Part shown: positions 35,747-47,058 of the stretch, piece after piece
Position numbering within the stretch: the first letter of the stretch is position 1
Layout: the number at the start of each line of letters is the position of its first letter
Assembly (NCBI GenBank): GCA_039602395.1
Contig: JBCNJP010000017.1
Coordinates: forward strand, 19,771,279 to 19,835,278
Length of the DNA: 64,000 nt
Origin: Deinandra increscens subsp. villosa
Taxonomy: Eukaryota; Streptophyta; Magnoliopsida; Asterales; Asteraceae
Reading direction: 5' to 3'
Notes under the pieces: generated by a model
Told to the model about the DNA's origin: nothing
The model's input: only the letters and a program-made list of their open reading frames with translations
The model's database searches: none
Made by a program: the position numbers and the translations under genes

Positions 35747-38445
35747 TTTATGCAAGGAGGGACCAAAACTGTAACTTTTTATAATTTATAAACAAAAAAA
35801 CGCAGAGGGGTATTTTTGGAAATAGAAAATACGATATTTGGGGGCGGGGGTCTCATTTATGCAAAAACACACAAATATCAACAAAAAAAGCCCTAACCGC
35901 CCATTCTCCAATCGAAGATCACGAATCTCAACAAAAATCCGATCGCGAAGCCAGAAATCAAGCTCAACCGGACGTCTGAATCAGTGACAAGTGTCTGTTC
36001 GATGAAGAAGGTAACATAACTTATCAATGCTCGTCGATTATAACTTGAAAAACGTATTCGGAAACAAAATTCGCAACAACTACCAGTAAAGTCATACGAC
36101 AAACAAGTATATATATTCGAACTTGCGAATCAATATTAATATACAGTATAACTTGAAGAATACCATTGAAATTCGGTGTTGAAATATCATGATTTCAACA
36201 CGAGAAAAGTAAATAACGTCAGAATGATGACGGAAGAGTTTGCATCAGGAACAAATCACAAGTGTAATAAAACATATGGTGAAAGATGTGCTAACTCAAC
36301 ATCAGTGAAAATGTGTAGTGCACATGTGTAATAAGTCAGTCTAAAAGACTAGTATATATACAAATGTTTAATATACTGGTGCACAAGTGTAATGAAAATC
36401 AGAGTCTTATAAAAAAACAGAAACAATCATTAGTGCATACGTGTAAATTCATTGTTTCATATGTGTGTCATACATTCGTGCACATGTGTAATGAAACGTT
36501 GTATTCGGGCAGAATATACCAACACGTGTAAAATGTTGGTGCATGAGTGTAATGAAAAAATCATGACACTATCAAGATTGATCATACAGTAATAGAGCAT
36601 GTGTAATCGTCTGATGCACATGTGTAACAAAGCACAAAAAATGTAACAAACCATGTATAAAACAGTTAGTGCACAGGTGTATTAAAACTCAAATTAAAAC
36701 ATAACATATTTTGGAAATGTTTATGCTGATATACATAACCAATTTTGTGTGTGTTTCATGAACAGGAAGAGTTCAAAAAGAGTAAGCTAATTCTTTTTTT
36801 TTTTTTTTTTGTAAAACACAAACTGTTACACATAATGTTTACATGTATGTTGTGTTTATAAAACAGGAAGGAAGAGTTCAAGGATTGCTTCCCATTTCGA
36901 CTCAAAATATACAAACAAACCATCCGATCCGGATATTATAGAAGATAGTGATGAAGAAGAGCAACCAGTCACTGGTTAGATTAACGCAAACACAGTGTTA
37001 TAATTTACATTATGCAGACTAAAATGGTGGTCACAAACAAATTACAACAAAACGATTGAAGATTGTATATAATCCAGAAAAAGACAAATCAAAGCCAACA
37101 AAAGAAGATTTAGAAAAGAACAATAACGAAGAAATTCAGATGGATGACGGGGATTTAAATAACAATACAAAAGACAGTGACACAACTGGTAATGGATCTG
37201 AAAGAGGCGATGGGGAAGAAGACGGAAAAAAGGATGAGGACGAGGGAAGTGAAAATGTCGGGTCGGATGATAGTGGCGAATATGATCGATCGGGTAGTGA
37301 AAGTAGTGATAAGATTGAAAATGACAGTTCCGAAGACACCGAGTTTAAAGATAACATAGATGGTAACATTTTGATTAATAGCAATAATAACAATAAAATA
37401 TTAGACACGATTCATGAAGTAAGGCATTATATATGATTTATTATTTACAATATTGTTTCAGATTACAAGTTAGAACGCAGAGCAAAAACAAGGTGGATGT
37501 GAATGTGCAAGGTGAAGGTACGTTTTAATTAGAAAAACTGAAAGATGTGTATGAAACCAATATTAGTGCACAGGTGCATCATGTTATGTCACATAATATA
37601 TAAATTATAAGCAGATTCAATTGTTGGTATTGCAGCTGGTTTGAAGGATATTAAAGAAGGTACGCCTGAACACACAATGAAATTAAGAGGGAGAAATAAA
37701 AAAGATGAAGAGTATGATCCGGAAAAGATCATAATCGAGAATGTTATTAAAGGCAAATTGATTACACATAAGTTTTGATCATATAAAGTTTATCAGTATT
37801 CATTTTTTTTTGTTATACATTGTTATTTGTGTACACAAATAATTATATTTAATATGGAGTGAACTAAAAAACAGTGAACATGTGTAATAAAAATTATGAT
37901 TATTACACAAGTGTAATATTGATCAATGTAATACAATTTCAATGTTTTTTTTATCATGTTTACAACATAAAGTATTTTTTTATATTTTTTTTATTGTCGG
38001 TCATTACAAACACGAAATAACGGTAAAAAACATAATAACAATATTATTACACAAGTGTAACAATGATTATTACGCAAGTGTAATATTGATCAATGTAATA
38101 CAATTTCAATGTTTTTTTATCATGTTTACAACATAAAGTATTATTTTTATTATTTTTTCTTGTTGGTCACTACAAACACGAAATAACGATAAAAAAACAT
38201 AATAACATGTATTATTACACAAGTGTAATATTGATCAATGTAATACAATTTCAATGTTTTTTTTATCATGTTTACAACATAAAGTATTATTTTTTTTTCT
38301 AGTTGGTCATTACAAACACGAAATAACGGTAATAAACGTAATAACAGTATTATCACACATGTGTAATAATGATTATCAATGTAATACAATTTCAATATAA
38401 AAGTCATTCACATTTGTTATATTAACATATTGGATGGTTTAAAGA

Positions 38446-39249
38446 TATCAAAACTGAAAAACCTGTTGGGGTCAAAAGAAAGAAGACTGTTGGGGTCGAA
38501 AGACAGAAGATGTTGGCAAGAAAACAAAGAAAGAGTCCTAAACCGAAGAAAGGAGTTGAACCAAAGAAATCATCTACACCAAAGAAAGAAGACCAGAAGG
38601 GTGTTGTTAAAAAGGGTGGAAAGAGTGATGAATTGCCAGGATTGAGGACAAGATCAACACCAACACAATTATATAAGGCGGTTGCAACACTATCAAAGAA
38701 ACAACGTGCATCGGTTAGAGAGATGGGATTGGGGAGAATGTTGGATTTCAGAATGGATGGAATATCATCAAAGATTGCGTACTTTGTAGTTGACAGATTC
38801 AAGCCCGAAAGTATGGAAATTAATCTGGGTAAGATTAAGTTGTTGATAGATAGTGAGAAGATTAAAACATTGTTTGGCCTGAAAAATGAAGGTAATATTC
38901 TTGAGGTGACATCAAAAAAGAAATTGGACACAGTTGCTAAAGCATGGAAATCAAGATACGGAAAATCATACATCACACGTGCTGAAGTTGTAAGCAAGAT
39001 GAGGGAGGATGCTGATAATCCTGGTATATTCTTCAAAATAGACTTCATAGCATTGTTTTCAAGTGTGATGGCTGAGTCTGGAAGCAACGAGTATATGAAG
39101 CTCGATTTTGTGCCATCCATTAAAGATGAAACAAATATGAATAATATAAATTGGAATAAATATGTAATAGATGCACTTAAAAGATGCAAGGATACATGGG
39201 TGAGTGGTGGCGGCGGACCAAGATTCACGGGGCCACTAGCACTATTAAC
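38446..39249 (+). pseudogene. Exon with ULP-MULE N-terminal conserved domain
   Basis: Longest open exon of the gene, bounded by TTTAAAG (CAG in the other copy) and ACGGTATGTG. It starts with a Lys-rich stretch (KQRKSPKPKKGVEPKKSS), a possible nuclear-localisation region. It continues with the globular part found in plant ULP-transposon proteins, including YFVVDRFKPESMEINL, FGLKNEGNILEV and GIFFKIDFIALFSSVM. It is fully open here, unlike the first copy, which has a TAA at 17,514. The long antisense frame on the minus strand (39,267-38,422) is a shadow. Confidence 0.8.
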
Positions 39250-41375
39250 GGTATGTGTTTTATACACTATTTTCCTTTAGTTAGTTCCCTTGTTTACATG
39301 TTTGTTTTTTTATAACAGGAACGTTTTTTTTAAATTAATAATAATAGATGTTTTAAACACTTGTGTAGTTGGTATACGTGGATAGCATGACGTGCCCAGT
39401 CATAAACATTTAACGAAGCATGAGCCCTCTCAAGTTCTGGACATCAGATACATTGAAGATAAGGGAGGATTATGAAATTGAAAATGGTGGGTTTGGACTG
39501 GGACAGCTGAGAGATACATATGTTGACAATGAAGGAGATGGGAGCGATCTGGAAATATCAAAAGGAAGGGAGGTGAATGTAATAAAGAATAAAGAGTTCA
39601 CAGAAAAAATGAATTTGAAGGTAAAAGTTCAACCGTAGTACTTTCGGGTAGTGTAATAGATGGTTATATATTACACATGTATAAAAATTTATGAAATGAT
39701 GATTAGTGCCGCACATGTGTAACAAATAACACACGAGTAACAAATACATGTGCACACTTGTTTATATAATTTTTTTTCTGTAAAGTGTACATAATATTTT
39801 CATGTTATGTTGAAAATATTTGAATTATGCAAATGTTATATTAATACGTATGATATAAATGATTTATGCACACGTGTAATAATACGATTATATAAAAGTG
39901 CACATGTGTAATAATACATATATTATAAGAGTGCACAAATTAAATCATATAATTATGGTGACAATAACACACATTTTACATACATCAGGATCATATCGAT
40001 GGGTTGGCAGAGTTGTTTGTCTCGATGAAACAACAAAAAAAGGTAATAGAAGAGGCTTTAAAGGATGCATGGTCATCATTTCCAAACAACGACGAGCTGA
40101 TGGTGTACATAGAGAAATACAAGTCACATTATAAAACAGTCGTGGAGTTTAGTTAAAAAAGAGAAAGAAAACAAAGATACTGGGGATACTGAACACAACC
40201 TGCAAGCTGTAAAAAGTAGATTCACAGGGGGGAAAAAGTATAGTAGGATGAAACATGACAATTCAATGCCATCATTTTATCTCGGTGTAGATCTGTCACA
40301 AAGCACACAAGAATCAGACGAGGGGGAGCCCGCTTTTAACGATGTTGAAAAAGATGCATTGCTGGAATTGTATACAAAGAATGTGGGAAAGACCGTGCAG
40401 GATGAACACAAGCATATTCAAGATACCGATAAACAAACTGAAGGTTCTGAAAGCACAAAGGGTGATGACACAAATAGGGATCATAAAAGTACCTAAGCAG
40501 CAGATATGATATCACAAGTTGTTAGCAGTAAGGGCAATGAGGTAAAATCAAATGAAAACATTAAATTTGAAAGGAAACCGGTTGAGATCAACACCCCTAT
40601 GAACAAGGAAGAGCGCATTGTATGGCAATATCTAATGACTTTTGTGGAGGATAGGAATAAGGGAACCCGAAAGGAAAAGGAAAAGGAAGAAGCTGAATAT
40701 AAGAAGATGTCAGATGAAGACAGAAAGAAAGAAGATAAAAAGAGAATGGAGAAGAAAGAACAGAGTGATGTCGAAGCCGAGTTCACGTAAGTAACCTTGT
40801 ATTTTAAATGTATGATCAATGCATATGTGTACCATAACGGCAAAAAAATGATGCGAAGGTGTTACAACATATGACAGTTTATATTAAACAGGTGGTATAT
40901 TACACATGTGCATTAATTTATTGAAAAGTATTTAATGCACAAGTGTAACATGATGGGATGTCAACACATGTGTTCATATTTCAGTGATGTTTTTTTATAT
41001 TTTAACTTGTTGTATTTTTTACAGTCAAATTATAATATTATTTTGATGTGTTGATGTTTTTTTATTTTATTCTAATATGTAGTCAAGATTTTTTTGAGAC
41101 TGCATCAGGCGTGGAAACAAAACCATTCCTTTTAGGAAGTTTAGCACCAGGAAAAAAACGTTTTCGCTGAGGTGGTAAATTGTTAGGCTGCAATACAAAA
41201 CATTGAGGAGAACATGACAACAAATAATGCACCAAAGCATCTATATTGTTACACGACAACAGTTGTAATATATATATAACGTTTTTTACATATTAACTAT
41301 TTGATATTATGTTACAAATATATTTATATTACACAGGTGTAATGTTGGTTTTTTGAATTCATATTGACATTTCAG

Positions 41376-42207
41376 ATCGAATGGATGGTCAAAACCAATA
41401 GCACAAAGAAAGTAAGGATGGATAAGTTTGCGAAGAATCTGGAACATGTGCTCGCATGTAATAAAAAACTGATGGATATACGATTATTCGACACGATTAT
41501 TGTGCCAATGTTGGCGAATCACCATTTTTATTTAGTGTGTTTTGATTTGGACGCACCTGGAATAGTAGTGATTGACAACATGCACAAAGATAAAACACCA
41601 ATCGCTATGAAAGATTCACATGCTTTCATATACGAAAGGGACACCATTCAAAGTGGTAGGTCAACCGCATATATATATTTTTTTAGGTATAAATGAACGT
41701 GAGGTCAGAACGGGATATAATCTTTGTAGTATAAATGTTAGTTATTGCACATGTGTACTATATGAAATTCGTGTATTAATGACCAATGATATTTTGCAGA
41801 AGGATTTGATATGTAGTTATTTACAAATAGTAAAGCACCCTACGGCTGCTGTTATGGAAATGGTAACACCAAGAAGGTTGGATCTGAGTTGGGCAACAAG
41901 GAAGAACTACACAGATTGTGGGATGTTTGTGATGAAACACATGGAAGTTTATAGAGGAAGAAAAAAGAAGTTCGATTGCGGGTTTAGTGATGATAATGAA
42001 AAACAAGAATCGCAAGTGAATAACCTCCGTATGAGGTATGCCACAAAGATGTTGATCACATCAGCAAACAAGCACCGCGAATATGTATTGAAGGAAGCAG
42101 AGATCATGGACACAAGGCTGACACAACATGCAGGAAAGAGCAAGAAAGATGCAGAAAAACATGTGGAGTTTTTGAAAGGCTGGAAAGCGAGTATGACAAA
42201 ATTGTAA
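41376..42207 (+). pseudogene. Protease catalytic exons (His-Asp / Cys)
   Basis: Exon 41,376-41,655 contains the His (NHHFYLVCF, about 41,520) and Asp (VVIDNM). After an intron ending ATTTTGCAG, exon 41,800-42,207 contains TDCGMFVMKH with the Cys at 41,917. It ends in a Lys/Glu-rich helical tail with TAA at 42,205. The residue usually Gln before the Cys is replaced by TRKN context, so oxyanion geometry may differ. These two exons are open, and damage lies upstream. Confidence 0.8.
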
Positions 42208-42339
42208 AAGATTTGGAAGGGTTAAGAAAGGAAGCTGAAGGAAAGCATGATGGTGTAGAAGGTAAGACAACTGGAACATCAAAAGCAACCGTATCTGGAA
42301 AGCACGTGACGTTTAATCTTCCGGCTGTTGCATGATGAT

Positions 42340-43198
42340 TATGGATTGTTGCATAATGTAGGGTTAGAAATCAGTACTGATGGTATATATAGTTAACAAG
42401 TGTAATTTTTGTACGTATGTTTAACCGCGATTATGTTCTAGTATTTGTTGGAAGTGCTTCATTACATATTTGTCAGTACACATAGTGGTTGCTAAACAAT
42501 GTATGATTTTGATGTTTTAGGGCACTTGTGCACTGGAATGTATGAATTGGTGGTAATGGGTTATTATGGAAATTGATGTGTATATTGGTATGTTTATTAA
42601 ACAACCTTTGAGTTTTTAGTAGCATAGAATACATGTGGGTGAATATCTTTAATGTATACCGTGTTTTAGTGCACTTATGCACTGGTATGTTTGTGTGTAA
42701 TAAAGAACATGCATGATTAGTGCATTACACAATACATGTAATGTTTATATTCCATTTGGAATTAAGCGGATGTAATGTATTGTATAAAGACAAAAGGTAT
42801 AATAGTGCACATGTGTATGGTTGTGTTTAATTTTGTGAAATAGTATGTATAGATGTATAATTTCTGGTTGTAAAAGATGTGGCACATTTGAAGGTAATTA
42901 AAAGTACGTGTACAAATATTAACATGTGGGCAGGGTTGATTTTTTAAGTAAAAGGCATTTTAGTGCACATGTGCACTAATTTTAAAAAATAAACTAAACC
43001 ATGCACGTTACAGGATTATGTTTATAAAACATAATATCAAATACATCATAAAAGGGGACATATACAGTTTAAGAATTATTCATCAGAATATTAACCATAG
43101 TATCGAATAGATCATACAAAGTTCAAACAAAAAAAAACAAGTAATGTAATAATATCTAATGAATGTCAAGAGTAAACATAAATCGAAACATATAGAAA
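42340..43198. other. Intergenic region between convergent MULE genes
   Basis: No coding. Contains motif copies (GTGCACATGTGTATGG near 42,802, AGTGCACATGTGCACTAA near 42,962) and diverged forms (GTGCACTTATGCACTGG near 42,669). Probably the 3' flanks of both genes. Confidence 0.6.
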
Positions 43199-43250
43199 TC
43201 AGAAAGAAGGTGAGATAGCAGGGGATCCATCATTTGTTATAGGAGCACGT

Positions 43251-46200
43251 CTAGCGAAACGAAATGGTTGACCGTCTTGTAGCCAATGAGTTTGGGAGCT
43301 CAACATGCGGGACAGGTACCGGTTCATCAAGATTATTAATAGCACCAACAGCGCTACCAGCATTACTAACAACAGTAGAAGAAGAATTGATTGAAGAAGC
43401 AGCAGCCAACTCAGCAGCACGTCGAACCTTTTTATAGTTTCGTGAATCCTGTCCGTACACAAGTTTATTGCATTTTTTTAAATCTCATTCCCTTTTTAAA
43501 CGCCTCAACTGCTTTCTCACCAAGTCCAAACAATTGTTTATCAGTACCGCAACCCTTATTTCTAATTCCTTGGGTTGGTACAACAGAAGCACTACCAAAC
43601 TCAGGTTGGCGCATAATATCACTAATAACTACAGATGTCCTCTTTTGTTCGAGGTTGTGTGGCACTTCAAGGATTTTACGCCTTTTTATTTCTTTGAGTT
43701 CATTTGAAAATATAGTAAGTTGATCCGGCTGGCGTCGTAGACGGTCTATGCATTGGGAGACGATATCAATAATCTCGCTTCTAAGAATTCCAGTCTCATT
43801 GTTATCAACCGAATAACGGTTTGAAATGGCATACACCCTTGACGGGAAAGCATTACGAGTCTAGCGGCGGTTAATGTAACGATCAGGTATGCGATTGATG
43901 TCGTTGAACCTGAAAACATAAAATGTGCCGACATAGATAACCGATGTGCGGAAATCGCAAACACGAGCACGTTATACTTTGACCAGCAACATGGAATGAA
44001 ACATGTTACAAAGAAAAGAGTTCTTTAGATCGAAAACTATTCAAAAAGTGTGTATTTTGATATAGATTGTTATAAATATATGAAGTATTATACAGTGCAC
44101 ACATGCATGATGGTAGTTAGTAGTATAATATAAATCAACATTCACATGATAGTTAACAAGGCAGTGAATATGAATGAGACGAGTATGCAATAAAGCAACA
44201 CATGTGCACTATTAAAGGAAGAACGCATATAATGTACCTCATATCTGTTAACAGTGACAAAGTGCCTGTTGGCATGTGCAACGGTATATGTTTTCGTATC
44301 GCCAACAGTGCGTGTCTCACCACCGGAACAATAGTGCGTGCTCATCTCGATTTTCTTTTGAACATTTAAAAAAACGGATGATGTATACACACCAGCAACA
44401 TGTTTCTCTATAGGAAGTGGCGTATGTATTTCAGGAACAGTGGTGTTAGTATAGAACTCCATCTTACGTTGGTTGTTACGTTGCCAATCAAGGGCGGTGT
44501 CAAAACACATAAAAAATTGTAATAATGTGTTAGACACGCTAGAGTTGACCTTGAAATGCGCATTTGAGCTCTCAGATCTTGACGTCGTTTTCATTAAACA
44601 GCTCATGGGGACGTCTCGAAAGTAGGCGGGAACCCATTCATGTCGAATGCCATACATTTCAGTTAGCCATTCGTGATTAGTCAACTGATATTCATCAAGA
44701 AGTGCATGCCATCTCTCTTCAAATGTTTCACGGTTAATAAGCATATCCCACACAAGTTTATGTACAGATTTACAAAGATTGGTGTGATGGCTAGAATGGC
44801 ACCATCGATCTGTTTGAAAAATACAGATAGTTATTAGTGCACATGTGCACCAGAAAATAACAGAAAGCAATTAATGATGTAATGTATACCTTATAAGGGA
44901 GCTTCCTCATGATGTTCCACATGCACAAATGATGAACGGGTTCATTGAAAACAGAAGAAATCGCGTGCTTCATTGATGAATCTTGATCGGTCAGAACTAA
45001 TGCAGGTTGTTTTGAATGTGCTTTAAGAAATGTCGTAAGCAACCAGGTCTATTACTCGATAGTCTCATCAGATATTAGTCCAGCACCAAACGTTACGCAC
45101 TTCTTATGGTGGTCAACACCAGTGAAAGGCACAAGAATCATCTTATATCTGAAACAGCAACACATAGGTGTTAAACATGGTGTTTAATAGATAATAACAA
45201 AATACATACATATGAACAGTGCACATGGGTAATATATCATATATAATGTATGAAATAGATGATAAAGTTTATTTAAAGGACAATGAATGTAACAGAAGCT
45301 TACAAGTTTGTTTTATAAGTCGCGTCAAATGACAAAACATCTCCAAACACTTCATAGTTGCATCTCGATACATCATCAGCCCAAAAAAACGATTAAAGTT
45401 CCGTACTGACAATTAGACATTCATAAAAGAAGTTGTGGAGGTTCTCAGTTCGGGCTTGTAGAGTGTCTATTATGAGTTTTGCATCTCTATTTCCAATAAA
45501 CAGACGTATGGATCGGGAAAAATTCTTGAAGTCAGTTGTAGAACCACGAACATTGTGGTGGCCACCCTTTAGAGACGACTGAACTTTGTGAGCAATATTA
45601 GGACCAAGTTTATTTAGGCTCATCTGATGAATAAAATTCTGGGTGGAAAAGTCAAGCATACGACGCCTCTTAGTGAAATCCATGAAGTCGGGACCAATAA
45701 GCTCATGGTTGTGAGCCTCACGGATACATATAGCACATACTGTCCGGTCTCAACATCAAACTTCATCCGAATACATGCAACACAGTCAGTTAACGTCGAA
45801 CATGTACTCTTTGTAGTGGACAACGATGTCTTGTCAGCAGAATCGACCATCTTCTGTTTTGGTTTACCAGCAAGATTGCATAGAATGTATCGGTGTTCCG
45901 TAACCTCTCCAGAATGCCTATGCGTGCCTAATCTCGTTGAAAAGCCAGCTTTCACAGCATATGCATCATACATGTTAGTAACAGCCTCCCAGCTATCGTA
46001 AACAGAGTGTAGGACAGGAACAAACATATGGTCGACATCTGGCTTCCATAATATATTTGCATCACGTGATGAATAAACCCTACTAGTCGCACCACCTTTA
46101 ACAAAAAAAAAACAAAAAAAAATATTATTACAGCAATTATATATTATGATGAACATACCACAATATTAATCACAAAAGGAGTGACAAAAGAAGGATACAA

Positions 46201-46660
46201 TTCATGTACATAAGCATTGTCACAGCAAAAAAAAGGCATTAAACAACTTGTTTAATCATAAAGCATGAATAGTATGGTGTTGTATGTTTTAAGTATAGAA
46301 CAAACAGCTCATCACATGTGTTTATGATGTTCAACTGATAACAGGTATAAAAAACAGTAGGATTAGTGCACAAGTGTATTATTATAGAAAATCTAGAATA
46401 TGATAAATACAGTAACATGACATACCGCGATCTTCTACACGAAGGAAAGTAAGAACATGTCCAGAGTCAGGCATAGAAGCATTATCGGATGAAGATGATG
46501 AAGGTACGAAAGTAGCAGTGGAACTAGATTCACCGGATCGTTCAACCAAATCATGAGAATCAATGTGATCAATGTCAAACTCATAATTCGCATCAACAAG
46601 GAATTCGGAACGATCCGCTGCAGATTCGATCGGCAATTCACCAATAGCATTATCATCCAT
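43251..46660 (-). pseudogene. FAR1-type MULE transposase gene
   Basis: MuDR-class transposase, acting in the nucleus to cut and move the element. Exons on the minus strand (approximate): 46,660-46,425 acidic N-terminus (MDDNAIGELPIESAADRSEF), 46,098-45,302, 45,149-44,892, 44,809-44,238 and 43,993-43,251. The second exon holds the FAR1 zinc-cluster domain (SWEAVTNMYDAYAVKAGFST, DCVACIRMKF, EAHNHEL) and the start of the catalytic core (SFDATY). The third has LTDQDSSMKH and HHLCMWNIMRKLPYK. The fourth has FEERWHALLDEY and SRSESSNAHF, giving D-D-E. The last has a SWIM finger (CSC...LCRHIL) and an Ala/Ser-rich tail. Lesions: frameshift near 45,725, TAA at 45,393, paired stops at 45,049-45,054, TAG at 43,861 and a degraded zinc knuckle near 43,460. 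Absent from the truncated copy. Confidence 0.82.
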
Positions 46661-46945
46661 CGAATCGATTGTATGTTGAAAGCAGATACAAAATTTAAAA
46701 CAAAATTACGATAGAAATTTAAGAATAACACATGATTTGTGAATGTATTTAGGTCACACAATCACACTCACCGGCTGATAAAACAACAATCTCCGGTCAA
46801 AATCGCCGGAGTCAGTTATTAGGGATGGTCATCATACTGTAGAAGGAGAACCTGAGGTCATGCGTCGAGATAATGGGGGCAGCGGGACATATGTTATAAA
46901 TTGTAAAATTATAAATAATGTAAACTGACAAAAATGCCCTTCATT

Positions 46946-47000
46946 AATAGGGATTTTTAGGTTTTTACAAATAAATGTGGTTTTTACACGATCCTAACCC
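46946..47000 (-). repeat. MULE right terminal inverted repeat
   Basis: Reverse complement reads GGGTTAGGATCGTGTAAAAAC, then TTGTAAAAACCTAAAAA. Followed by a TA run from 47,001. Confidence 0.75.
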
Positions 47001-47053
<53 letters not shown>

Positions 47054-47058
47054 GGATA
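47001..47058. repeat. TA / CA / GATA microsatellite
   Basis: TA run, then CACACACA, TATATA and three TAGA/GATA units. Right flank of the MULE. Confidence 0.85.

Larger units (their letters stand above)
36766..42207 (+). pseudogene. ULP1-like cysteine protease (peptidase C48) gene of MULE
   Basis: ULP1-type proteases cleave SUMO from proteins. The MULE versions have unknown targets. Exons (approximate): 36,867-36,974, 37,056-37,416, 37,463-37,517, 37,636-37,776, 38,446-39,249, 39,370-39,620, 39,990-40,788, 41,083-41,270, 41,376-41,655 and 41,800-42,207. An acidic Asn/Asp/Ser-rich N-terminus and Lys/Pro-rich linker precede the conserved domain (LYKAVATLSKKQRASVREMG). A KFWTSDTLKIREDYE block and a charged coiled region follow, then the protease core: His in NHHFYLVCF, Asp in VVIDNM, Cys in NYTDCGMFVMKHMEVY. 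Lesions: TAA 39,411, frameshift with TAA near 40,153, TAA 40,494, extra A near 41,155 and TAG 41,184. The triad itself is intact. Confidence 0.8.
35692..47000. mobile_element. Complete ULP-carrying (Kaonashi-like) Mutator-like element
   Basis: Ends are inverted. Left is GGGTAGGGATATGGTAAAAAC with TTTTTGTAAAAACCTAAAAA. The right, reverse-complemented from 47,000, is GGGTTAGGATCGTGTAAAAAC with TTATTTGTAAAAACCTAAAA. Both sides abut TA microsatellite (left to 35,691, right 47,001-47,022), so any 9-11 bp duplication is hidden in TA. The 11.3 kb interior has a + strand ULP1-like protease gene and a convergent - strand FAR1-type MULE transposase gene. ULP capture by MULEs is known in plants (Kaonashi elements). 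Both genes are broken, so the copy is probably immobile unless helped in trans. Confidence 0.85.

Noticed and set aside
43391..43723. Plus-strand frames over the transposase C-terminal exon
   Set aside because: Antisense shadows. The minus strand has the SWIM finger and continuing FAR1-type sequence.
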